Below are positions 11,328 through 20,188 of a DNA stretch of 64,000 bases, in pieces. The DNA is from Branchipolynoe longqiensis (taxonomy: Eukaryota > Annelida > Polychaeta > Phyllodocida > Polynoidae): positions 87,711,726 to 87,775,725 of the forward strand of contig CM059187.1 of the NCBI GenBank assembly GCA_030323885.1. The letters are read 5' to 3'. Both the position numbers and the translations under genes were made by a program. The notes below the pieces were generated by a model. It saw nothing but the letters and a program-made list of their open reading frames with translations. It ran no database searches and had not been told where the DNA came from. The stretch's first letter is position 1, and every line of letters begins with the position of its first letter.

Positions 11328-11810
11328 CGCTGTCACAAACTCCCGGCGCTCGGCGGGTCGACGCTGTCACAACCTCCCAGCGCTTGGTGGGTTGGGGCTG
11401 TCATCACCTCCCAGTGCTTGGTGGGTGGGTCGGAGCTGTCACCACCTCCCAGCGCTCAGTGGGTCAGCGCTGTCACAACCTTCTGGCGCTCGGCAGGTCA
11501 GAGCTGTCACCACCTCCCAGCGCTTGGCGGGTCGATACTGTCACAACCTCCCAGCACTCGGTGGGTCGGCGCTGTCACAACCTCCCAGCGCTCAGTGGGT
11601 CGGGGCTGTCACCACCTCCCAGCGCTTGGTGGGTCGGGGCTGTCACCACCTCCCAGCGCTCGGTGGGTCGGGCTGTCACCACCTCCCAGCGCTCGGTGAG
11701 TCGGTGCTGTCACAATCTCCCAGCGCTCGGTGGGTGGGTCGGGGCTGTCACCACCTCCTGACGCTCAGTGGGTCGGCACTGCCACCACCTCCTAGCGCTC
11801 GGCGACTGCT
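11328..11810 (+). repeat. 34-bp minisatellite
   Basis: About 14 copies of a unit that begins GCTGTCACAACCTCCCAGCG and continues CTTGGTGGGTTGGG, with small length variants. The unit is not a multiple of three, so each reading frame cycles through all three translations. This explains the long open frames here. Confidence 0.85.
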
Positions 11811-12075
11811 GCTGACAACGGCAGGTGTAGACAGGCAGCCTGGTCCGCACTCAGAATAGACGTAGACGACTACAGTACACGTGTGTGCGCGTGTGTGTGG
11901 GTGGGTGGTAGGAGGACAGAGAGGAGGAGTGCTGTCGTCTGTCTAGAAATGCACAGGATCACAGTAACAGTGATAGCGCTGTGACACAGGCCTGGTATAA
12001 ATGTCTGCAGCTTTGATTATTCAGACAACTCTTATCGCTACTTAACAATCTCTCACTACTTATTGGTTTTCAGAT

Positions 12076-12573
12076 TGCAGATTAGATGCTAACTAGTCCG
12101 ATGAAAGCATCACATTTTGATATAAAACCTCACCTAGATTTAAGTCGATATTTAATTAGGGACTTGTCACTCATTCAGCATGTATAGAAGGGGATACCAA
12201 GTTAATATAAATGGACCTATCACTGCTGCTGAAACCTATGGTGTGATACCTTCTAAATGCAGGACCAGATTTATTTCTTATCCAAAACCTCACCTAGATT
12301 TAATCCGATATATCCAAATTAGGGACTGGTCACACATTAAGCATGTATAGAAGGGGATACTTAATAGAACCTGTTCCTGCTGCTGTAAACTATGGCATCA
12401 CTTTCTACAGGCAGGACAAAACTGAGTTCTTCAAATATCTCCAATGTTAACCATTTATAAGAATATTTACTTTAAGATAAGATAGGTTATATCGACCAAT
12501 CTTATATGTTTATCTCAAATAATGGTAGAAACAAACAAAAACAACAAAAAACAATTGGCCGATGTAACTTTAA
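12076..12573 (+). mobile_element. MITE-M copy
   Basis: MITE-M is the most abundant short inverted-repeat element in the window. Its ends read TTAAAGCTGCATAGTCCGAT and the complement ATCGGACTATGCAACTTTAA. This copy is diverged (CTAACTAGTCCGATGAAAGC at the left, GGCCGATGTAACTTTAA at the right). An internal segment of about 163 bp, containing GCATGTATAGAAGGGGATAC, is duplicated in tandem (12,177 and 12,339). Confidence 0.65.
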
Positions 12574-12651
12574 TGTCTTGCTTTTTCTTGTGGATGAGAT
12601 AAACATAAATATAAATATTCTGTATATGTCCCAATAGATGCGCACTGCACC

Positions 12652-12664
12652 AGTGCAGACACAT
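12652..12664. other. LINE target-site duplication, left copy
   Basis: AGTGCAGACACAT matches 14,338-14,350 exactly. The 13-bp direct repeat flanks the LINE and marks its insertion point inside the MITE. Confidence 0.8.
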
Positions 12665-14337
12665 TGATTGATTGATTGGTGGTTGCTTTATGCCGTGTAG
12701 GCAGCATAGGCCATATTCACGGCGAGAAATATTTGTTTTTTGTTCAAACCATCGCTTTTACATGTAAAAGCAGACAATCAATGATGTGCCAATAGACACT
12801 CATTAAATTAGAAAGCTCACAATCATATATTTGTGGTGAAGGGAAACAAATTCCCATAGAAAAAGAAAAGTTATATTGATAATTGATAGAATCTATTTAG
12901 TAAACTATATGAGGTGGTACAGTCCAGCTGCCCTCAAAAAGGCTAAAATGTTTTCCTGTTTTACCTTAGTAAAAAGGTCATGCATACTGTCTGCCGTGTA
13001 GAACTGTTGGCGCAGGGCCAACAAATCAATGCAACTTAGTAAAATGTGTTTGAGTGTCAGTGGGGACTGACACCCAATACATTCAGGGGGAGGTTCCCCC
13101 TTGAGCAGAAAAGCATGTGTAAGCCATGAGTGGCCAATACGGCAGCGGCTAAGGACCACTTGGTCCCACCGACCTCCCGCATGAGTCTGTGGTGGCTTTC
13201 CCACAGATGGTTCAATTTCTTTAAGGTTATTAATGTTTTCATCCCACTCATGTTGCCATTTGGATTTTATGTGGGTGGCTATTAGTGGTTTCAGATCAGA
13301 TTGAGGGATCAGACACAGTTCAAGATCACAGTTCAGGGCCTTCTTCGCAGCCTGATCAGCTCGTTCGTTTCCTTGTATGCCGGCATGCCCAGGCACCCAG
13401 CACAGGTGGATGTCATACCCATCGTTGTCAGTTGGTTCATTTTATAAATGACCGTTGCTAGAATAGGGTGATTCGTTTTCAGTCCAGCAACAGCCAGGAG
13501 GCAAGAGAACGAATCTCTGTATATAACATAGTTAGTGTGGTTGGATACCTCGATACACTCCAATGCGAGAAGGAGTGTTCGGGCTTCTGCAGTGAAAATC
13601 GAGCACATTAGTGGTTTCAGATCAGAGTGAGGGATCAGACACAGTTCAAGATCACAGTTCAGGGGCTTCTTCACAGCCTGATCAGCTCATTCGTTTCCTT
13701 GTATGCCGGCATGGCCAGGCACCCAGCACAGGTGGATGTCATACTCATCCATTGTCAGTTGGTTCATTTTATAAATGACCGTTGCTAGAATAGGTTGATT
13801 CGTTTTCAGTCCAGCAACAGCCAGGAGGCAAGAGAACGAATCACTGTATATAACATAGTTAGTGTGGTTGGATACCTCGATACACTCCAACACAAGAAGG
13901 AGTGCTCGGGCTTCTGCAGTGAAAATCGAGCTCTGATCGGGCAAATGTACACCAAATTTTTCCCGTTGGCAGACTACCGCAGCAGCTACCCGGCTTTGGT
14001 CTTTCGAACCATCAGTGTATATGGAGAGGTGGTCTGCAAACTGGCCTTGAATCTCTGCATGCAGTCCTTGGTACTCTAGTGGATGTGTCCCAGACTTCCT
14101 CAGTTCTGTGAGTTGGAGGATAACCGATGGCTTTCTCAACGACCACGGGGGATGTTCTGGGACTTTGGCATCCTCCAACACATCCAAATCCACGCCCAAG
14201 GCCTCCAAATGAGATTTCATTCGGAGCCTCAGTGGCCGGATGTAATTCGGCCTGGCTTCATACCTGGATTCGTCATGTTGCTCGAATAGACAATTGTGTG
14301 CAGGATTCAATGCATTAGTTTTTATCTTGACTACATG
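12662..14337 (-). pseudogene. 5'-truncated I/Nimb-like LINE, RNase H end
   Basis: The 3' part of the ORF2 polyprotein of a non-LTR retrotransposon, read on the minus strand. The upstream frame (13,687-14,337) has a post-RT segment and an RNase H domain with YTDGSKD, FTAEARALLL and IYSDSFSCL, which carry the acidic catalytic positions. The downstream frame (12,905-13,396) has GHAGIQGNERAD and a terminal zinc-knuckle-like C-x2-C-x7-H-x4-C. RNase H in this place is known for I-clade elements. The 3' UTR ends with 'gcctacacggcataaagcaa' followed by CAAT-type tail repeats, a pattern familiar from I/Nimb elements. Endonuclease and reverse transcriptase are missing. The reading frame is broken by an internal tandem duplication. 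13-bp target-site duplications flank it. Confidence 0.85.
13281..13931. repeat. 326-bp tandem duplication inside the LINE
   Basis: Two adjacent copies (13,281-13,606 and 13,607-about 13,931) both start ATTAGTGGTTTCAGATCAGA. The length is not a multiple of three, so the RNase H frame is interrupted and partly repeated. Since only this LINE is affected, the duplication happened after insertion or in the source copy. Confidence 0.85.
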
Positions 14338-14350
14338 AGTGCAGACACAT
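14338..14350. other. LINE target-site duplication, right copy
   Basis: AGTGCAGACACAT, the exact partner of 12,652-12,664. Confidence 0.8.
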
Positions 14351-14627
14351 GGATGCACATCTATTTATTTCCCATGGGCGTAAAGTAATTATTTGTGATG
14401 GTTTGTTTCAAATTAACATGAATTATGATTACATATGCAGATATTGTGAAACATTCATCACTGTTTATTATTTCATGGATTTGTTTTTGCCATGCCTCTG
14501 AAATAAAGTGGGATTGTCTTATTTTATATGCATTCAGTCTGAATATGATTGTAGATTTGTGTGCGCTTTCAATCTTGAAATGGGGGGTGTGCTTTTATTG
14601 GGTAGCATGCTTCTATCGGGACATATA

Positions 14628-15010
14628 TATGGTAAATATAAATCCAGACTGACATCACCTCGCACAGGTGATACAGTCCAGTTGTTCTTTGGGACGCTAC
14701 AATGGTTGGAATGCAATCCCTTATTTAGCAATGCCAGTATTTGGTTTTAAGCACATATCCAAACTCTCACCAAAGCCGTCTGTATATGGTTCAAACTCAG
14801 ACTTTACCAGCTCATCACCAATTGTTATATTGTTACTAGACATGTCCATGTATTGCAACTTGTCTACCCTCCAGGATCAACCAAGGACCTCATTGGAACT
14901 CAATATGGTCAGATATTGTTGCAGTTTACAGTTTATTGCTAAACACAGAGGACACTCCTTCCCCTCCTGCCCTCTCCTTCCCCCTCCTTCCCCCTCCTTC
15001 CCCCTCCTGC
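14628..15010. other. no gene seen
   Basis: Unassigned sequence; no repeat family or gene recognised. Confidence 0.4.
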
Positions 15011-15019
15011 TACTCCCTG

Positions 15020-15530
15020 CCACTCATGCGCAGGGTATGAGGGGCATGAGAGGCATGAGGGACATTAGGGGCAGAATGGACAGGAGGGGAAGGAGGAACA
15101 GGAGGGTCGGGGGGAAAGGGGTGGCAGAAAGGGTAGGAGGGGCAGCAGAGAAGGAGGGGCAGGAGAGAAGAAGGGGCAGCAGGGGCGGGAGGGGCATGGA
15201 GAGAAGGAAGGGAAGGAGAGAAGGAGGGGCAGGAGAGAAGGAGGGGCGGGAGGGAAGGAGGGGCAGGAGGGGCATGGAGAGAAGGAGGGGCGGGAGGGAA
15301 GGAGGGGCAGGAGGGGCATGGAGAGAAGGAGGGGCGGGAGGGAAGGAGGGGCAGGAGGGGCAGGAGGGAAAGTGGACAGGGAGGCCAGGAGGAGGAGGAA
15401 GGGCAGGATGGGCAGGATGGGTAGGGGATGGAGGAGGGGTAGGAGGTGCATGGTAGGGAGGAGGGACAGGGGGGGGGGCAGGGGAGGGAGGAGGGGCGGG
15501 AGGGGCAGGGTAGGGAGGCATCGAAGGGGC
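15020..15530. repeat. Polypurine array (GGGGCAGGA words)
   Basis: About 510 bases are nearly all purine on the plus strand, with reiterated GGAGGGGCAGGAG and GGCATGGAGAGAAGG words. Long frames on both strands are compositional. The tract could form triplex or G-quadruplex structures. Confidence 0.8.
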
Positions 15531-15713
15531 ACAGGGGAGTGTTTAACAAATATGCCTTTGTTCATTTGTTGCCAAACTCATTAACTAATAGACAGCTGTT
15601 TTCAGATATTCCATCTGTACCGTCCCTATGTGAGATTCAACCTAGCAAACACAATATAGACGGCTTCGGCCTCAGTCAAATTCATCATTCACTAGACTGC
15701 TGATGAACTCACT

Positions 15714-15965
15714 GGCTGCCCCGCCCCGCCCCGCCCAGCCCCGGCCCGCCCCACCCCGCTGGCGGGCAGGATTAGCGCCAAGTCGGTAAACCCGGCGTGT
15801 CCGGCGGGCAGCAGCCGGCGGCGGGTGCTCGGTGTCGGGCGGGCCGCGGAGGGCCGTGCGGGGCGCACCTCTCGCCAACATAAATAGCCGGTATCCCACG
15901 ATGATCTAACGCTCTGCTGGCCGGCCCTGCCGGCGAGGGGAGGCCGGAAGGAGTTACGTAACGCT
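15714..15965. promoter_or_regulatory. CpG-rich patch, possible promoter
   Basis: A sharply bounded GC-rich segment full of CCGCCCC and GCCGG words, with a TATA-like CATAAATAGCC near 15,880 on the plus strand. No adjoining coding exon is visible. Confidence 0.25.
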
Positions 15966-15975
15966 CGTTATAATC

Positions 15976-16600
15976 GGGTGGGTGTGGGGATGGGTGTGGG
16001 TGTGGGTGTGGGGTGGGTGGGGGTGTGGGTGTGGGTGTGGGTGTGGGTGGGTGGGGTGTGGGTGGTGTGGGTGTGGGTGTGGTGTGGGTGGTGTTGTTGT
16101 GGGTGTGGGTGTTGGTGTGGGTGTGTGGGTTGGTGTGTGGGTGTGGGTGTGGGTGTGGGTGTGGGTGGTGGGTGTGGGTGTGGGTGTGGGTGTGGGTGTG
16201 GGTGTGGGTGTGGGTGTGGGTGTGGGTGTGGGTGTGGGTGTGGGTGTGGGGTGGGTGGTGGTGGTGCTGGTGTGGGTGTGGACGTGGGTGTGGGTGTGGG
16301 GATGGGAGTGGGGATGGGAGTAGGTGTGGGGTGTGTGTGTGGGTGTGTGTGTGGGTGTGGGTGTGGGTGTGGGTGTGGGTGTGGGTGTGGGTGTGGGTGT
16401 GGGTGGGTGTGGGTGTGGGTGTGGGCGTGGGTGTGGGTGTGGGTGTGGGCGTGGGTGTGGGTGTGGGGATGGGAGTGGGTATGGGAGTGGGTGTGGGTGT
16501 GGGTGTGGGTGTGGGTGTGGGTGTGGGTGTGGGTGGGTGTGGGTGGGTGTGGGTGTGGGTGTGGGTGTGGGGGGTGGTGGTGCTGGTGGTGGGGTGGGGG
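15976..16600 (+). repeat. (GTGTGG)n array
   Basis: A 620-bp hexanucleotide array, G/T on the plus strand, with GTGGGGATGGGA variants near 16,297 and 16,467. It is not the TTAGGG telomere repeat. Cys/Gly/Val/Trp-rich frames across it are artefacts. Confidence 0.9.
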
Positions 16601-17160
16601 TGAGAGTGGAGTACTGGTGGTGGCTTCTGGGTGCAAGGGTCGGGGTTGGGTGGTAACGGGGTAGGGCTGGGTAGAGGGTGGGTTGTATGGGTGGGTTACA
16701 AGGCTGCTGTGTGTGGTAGTGCGGTTAGGATATGGGTGTATATGGTGCAGTTGGGGTGTGCGCGTGTGGTGTAGGGGTGTGATCATAGTTGGGTTGGTGT
16801 GTGTGTAGTATTTCTAGGCTGTAGGGCTGCAGGTGGTTAGTGTGGTTGGTGTGTGTAGGGTGTGGGGGTTGTAGGGGTGAAGTAGTAGCGGGGTTGGTGT
16901 GTGTAGTAGGTGTATATTGTAGGGTTGTGGGTGTGGGTGATTAGTGTGGTGGGGATGACTTTTTCTTAGTGGGTTGTAGGGGGGTGTAGTGTGTAGTGTG
17001 TAGTGTGTAGTGTGTAGTGTGTAGTGTGTAGTGTGTAGTGTGTAGTGTGTAGTGTGTAGTGTGTGTGGGCTGTAGTGATTGGGGTGAGTATAGGTGGAGG
17101 TGGTGGTGAGGTGGGGTGGGGTGGGGGTGGGAGTGGGGGTTAATATAAGGCTGGGGATGG
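16601..17160 (+). repeat. G/T-rich stretch with a 7-mer array
   Basis: Diverged GGTTGTGTG-type sequence continues from the hexamer array. Between 16,985 and 17,065 the heptamer GTAGTGT repeats about eleven times without interruption. Confidence 0.75.
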
Positions 17161-17261
17161 GAGTGGGATATTACTAGACCCTCTTAATTACCATTGATTG
17201 ATATGCGCCGTCTTGGGAGTCGCATAGTGTGAGACAGACTTTGGGCCTTGCATCATGATGC

Positions 17262-17612
17262 GTAAAGCTGCCTAATCCGATGAAGGATCAAATTGTCAAA
17301 GCTAAGGCAATTATCTAGATTTGATTCTACATTCCTCACTTTGATATTGGCGCACTTATAAAGCATGTGTTGCTACATAGAAGGCAATTCTGAGTCCAGA
17401 TAATAAAACCTCTTACTGCAGAAGTAAACGGTGTCAGAATTTTGGCATGCTTGCCAAAATTAATTTAGTATGTTTGCACTTCAAAAATCTCAAAAGTTGG
17501 CAATTTACGATGAAAGTTACTTCGAACTAAAGTAAGGTAGATTATACAATCAATTTAATATCTTTATGTCAGAAAAATGACAGAAATTCAAAACCATTGG
17601 ACTATGCAACGT
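17262..17612 (+). mobile_element. MITE-M copy
   Basis: Left end TAAAGCTGCCTAATCCGATG; right end CAAAACCATTGGACTATGCA. The interior has the family words 'ttatctagatttgattctac', 'aagcatgtgttgct' and 'aaaaatctcaaaagtt'. Confidence 0.75.
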
Positions 17613-18130
17613 TGACTCACCGCTGTGTGCATATCATTAGGACGTGGATGTATACAAATCAAAACAAGCGACTAAAAAATAGGAGAGAAAGAAGTAGCCA
17701 TATGGCATATAGAACTGCAATCGAGATGGACTGCGCAGATCTAGTACTGCAGCTACGCCCTGAGAGGTGCAGAGAGTTTCCTAAATAACACGCTTTGAAC
17801 TGTGATCACACGGCACGTGATGTCGCATTGCCAGCAGCCTTTCGCATTGGCACTCCTCTTGCCACTGAAACTAAAATCAAATTATTATGACCGCTACATC
17901 AACCCCTAAGTCAGCAGTTTCGGCATTTGTTTAAATGAACAAACACCACAAAGCTAACAACCGGCATGAAATTGTCATTTTAGCATAAAATTCAACCTGT
18001 ATGTCTATATATATGTATTTATAGATATAAATTACAATATACATATACACACGCAACCATATATATACATACATATATCTAGTTGAGATAAATATATTCT
18101 CTGGCATTGGGAATATGATGCCCTAGGCTA
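17613..18130. other. no gene seen
   Basis: AT-rich DNA with TATATG microsatellite pieces (18,000-18,080). No gene or family recognised. Confidence 0.4.
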
Positions 18131-18139
18131 AAAAAAAAA

Positions 18140-18330
18140 AGCCCAGGCGCGAGTGACAGTGTAGCATTCCGCTTAGAATCGTGCCGTTGGCGGCGCCACT
18201 TGTCACGTGTTGGAGGGGGGGCCATACAGCAAGTAAGCCACCCCATCTATAATAAGGTAGTAAATAACATATAATCCCTTCCGTGCCTTTATACTCACAA
18301 AATCCTTATACATCACATATATGTATATGT
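18140..18330 (+). repeat. Repeat D copy
   Basis: Contains GAGTGACAGTGTAGC, GGCGGCGCCACTTGTC and the 3' block CGTGCCTTTATACTCACAAA followed by a TATA-rich microsatellite. It matches 49,503-49,690 and the reverse of 56,285-56,465. The family is unknown to me. Confidence 0.6.
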
Positions 18331-18450
18331 ACATATATATACATATACACAAGATACATATATACACAAAAACATATATATATATATTATATACATATAT
18401 GCATGTATGCATATATGTACATATATACCATATATATATATATATATATA
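18331..18450. repeat. TA-rich microsatellite, left of the YR element
   Basis: Irregular TATACA/TATG repeats end in a pure (TA) run at the left border of the YR element. A (TA) run resumes at 23,762 on the right, so the element sits inside one microsatellite. Confidence 0.7.
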
Positions 18451-18660
18451 TATAGAGAGTATAATGTATTATACGTATATAAAAGGGGCGGAGCTCTCGC
18501 TGGTTTATCTGTAATATTATTACGATATTATTCTGTTATTTATATTGTCCAATCTCTGACTTGCCCGGATTTGCCCCGGTTCTGGCTACCCCAGCGCCAC
18601 CACCTGTGGGTTCCTGGCACTACTTGCCCGGGCTGTCAGTCTCTCTCCTGCCTTTGAAAA
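18451..18660 (+). repeat. YR element repeat A1
   Basis: A 210-bp segment starting TATAGAGAGTATAATG and ending CCTTTGAAAA, repeated at 23,444-23,653 with a constant offset of 4,993. I see two substitutions between the copies. It includes the presumed promoter. Confidence 0.92.
18476..18486 (+). promoter_or_regulatory. TATA box of the YR element
   Basis: TATATAAAAGG followed by GGCGGAGCTC is a strong TATA box. It predicts transcription starting near 18,507, inside A1. The same box is repeated in A2 near 23,469. Confidence 0.6.
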
Positions 18661-19079
18661 GACAACACCTACACTCCAAGCTCCCAAACAGTCTACTTGT
18701 TACCTGTTTGCTACCTGGAGACTACTTTTTCGTGCCTGTCTTCCGCGATCCGGACGACCGTGCCTCTGAGTCGATTACCTTGTTGGACACCATTAGGATC
18801 GATCTACACAAGAATTCACATGGAAGACGGTATCGTGCCTTAGTTAGATTCGTCGGTCGCTGATTACGACCGTCGATCAGCTCATAAGTGTGTCGACTGT
18901 ATTCATTCACAGGGGAGGGACCATAACTTTGAGAGTGTCGATATTGCCGATTGAAATCTATACGTTAAACTGAAATAAGTTCTGATCGTACGTATATTGG
19001 GCTCTATCGACCCAGAACTCTACTCCGTTTAAATGTAACGGCTCCTAGGTCGCCGGGTGCAGGTTACAGCTGAACGATT

Positions 19080-19107
19080 AATCCGCTTAATCCGCTTAAT
19101 CCGCTTA
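19080..19107 (+). repeat. 9-bp leader repeat
   Basis: ATCCGCTTA occurs three times in a row just before the Gag start, and GTCCGCTTT follows 7 bp later. It may be a structural leader or packaging element; no function is shown. Confidence 0.6.
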
Positions 19108-19123
19108 CCTCGGGTCCGCTTTC

Positions 19124-20188
19124 ATGCCTGGGGGCCTCTATTGTTCGGAGTGTGGTTCGAACCACGACAATCAAGACCAATGTACTTGTGCTAAAACGAT
19201 CGACACACCTATAACCAGGTCAGGTATGGCTACGCGTAGTAGCACAGTGAAGAATGCGAGATCGGTAGGTAGTGTCGACGAACTTGATTCGACCGTTTCC
19301 AACTTCGCCGATTTGTCGCTGGAGGAGCGCGAGTCGAGTGCTCGAGCGGCCATCGACAAACTGAAGGCAGAGATGCGGGTCACAGCCCTGGAGGACGAAC
19401 TGGACGATCTCCGAGCGGAAAGAGACAGACGACGCAACAGAAGGCGGACGACCATGATGGAAGAACAACACGACGTTCCGGCAAAGACAACCCGTGACGA
19501 CGCGGAAGACCGACTCCAGCTAAAGGATGAACGACGGACGACGGACGCAGCACCTTTACCGCCGAGTTGGACGAGAGGGACCGACCACGTCGACTCGACC
19601 CACGGTCGATCGCGTCGACACTCAAGGGGGTCGAGTAGGAGAAGGAGGCGGGATTCCAGGTCGAGCAGTGACGGCAGTTCGTCACGAAGGCGGCGCAGTA
19701 AGTGGTCGTTGAGAAAGTATGGGATGGGAAAGGATGTCAGGAAAATGAACCCCCATGAACTTGTGAAGGCTTCATGTGACTGGTGCCTAGACATTACTTC
19801 CCTTACAAAATCTGACTACAGATCATTTATTCAACACATCGGTTTCATATCAACGCGGGCGCGTGAAGATCATTACAAGGACGTTGCCCATGTCAACCAC
19901 GTGCTTGCCATTCGCAAGCTCGGTGAAAGCATCGGGTTCGCGGCTTTCTCCAAAGCCCACCAAGATGAAAGTATTGAACATTACGGCCCACACAATATGA
20001 AGATCAAGAGACAAGCGACTAACACATACAGTGCTCGGAGAAGATCACCGGGCACCACCCCGAAGAAGGCTTGTTACGCCTGGAATGGCGATTCAGGCTG
20101 CCTAAGATCGGACGACGAGTGCCGCTTCGCCCACGCTTGCTCAAGATGTGGCGCTAAATCGCACAAAAGGTCAAGATGTAAAGATTGA
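19124..20188 (+). CDS. YR retrotransposon Gag-like protein
   Basis: The 354-residue first protein, starting at ATG 19,124 in CTTTCATGC. It is expected to bind element RNA and form the particle. An N-terminal metal-binding-like cluster (C7, C10, H14, C20, C22) is followed by a charged, probably coiled-coil segment (about 64-115) and an Arg/Ser-rich tract (about 162-192). The C-terminus has a CCCH finger, C317-x8-C326-x6-C333-x3-H337, directly joined to a zinc knuckle, C339-x2-C342-x4-H347-x4-C352. The CCCH-plus-CCHC pair at the C-terminus is typical, in my recollection, of invertebrate YR-element Gags. The stop is UGA followed by C. The same frame stays open beyond it into RT-RNase H. No frameshift is visible. 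Confidence 0.88.
   Translation: MPGGLYCSECGSNHDNQDQCTCAKTIDTPITRSGMATRSSTVKNARSVGSVDELDSTVSNFADLSLEERESSARAAIDKLKAEMRVTALEDELDDLRAERDRRRNRRRTTMMEEQHDVPAKTTRDDAEDRLQLKDERRTTDAAPLPPSWTRGTDHVDSTHGRSRRHSRGSSRRRRRDSRSSSDGSSSRRRRSKWSLRKYGMGKDVRKMNPHELVKASCDWCLDITSLTKSDYRSFIQHIGFISTRAREDHYKDVAHVNHVLAIRKLGESIGFAAFSKAHQDESIEHYGPHNMKIKRQATNTYSARRRSPGTTPKKACYAWNGDSGCLRSDDECRFAHACSRCGAKSHKRSRCKD

Larger units (their letters stand above)
12624..14627. mobile_element. GTCCCAATAGA MITE, split by a LINE
   Basis: The left end ATATGTCCCAATAGATGCGC is at about 12,625 and the right end TTCTATCGGGACATATATAT at about 14,609. The interior beyond the inserted LINE ('aaataaagtgggattgtctt', 'gcattcagtctgaatatgat') is the reverse complement of the copy at 37,125-37,500, which has the same termini. 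Removing the LINE (12,662-14,337) leaves an element of about 330 bp. Confidence 0.75.

Noticed and set aside
15976..16600. Telomere-like repeat
   Set aside because: The unit is GTGTGG, not TTAGGG or another animal telomere motif, and it is degenerate and internal.
18561..18863. 100-codon frame in the YR element leader
   Set aside because: It lies mostly in repeat A1 and the leader and is not part of any known YR protein; the A2 copy does not preserve it.
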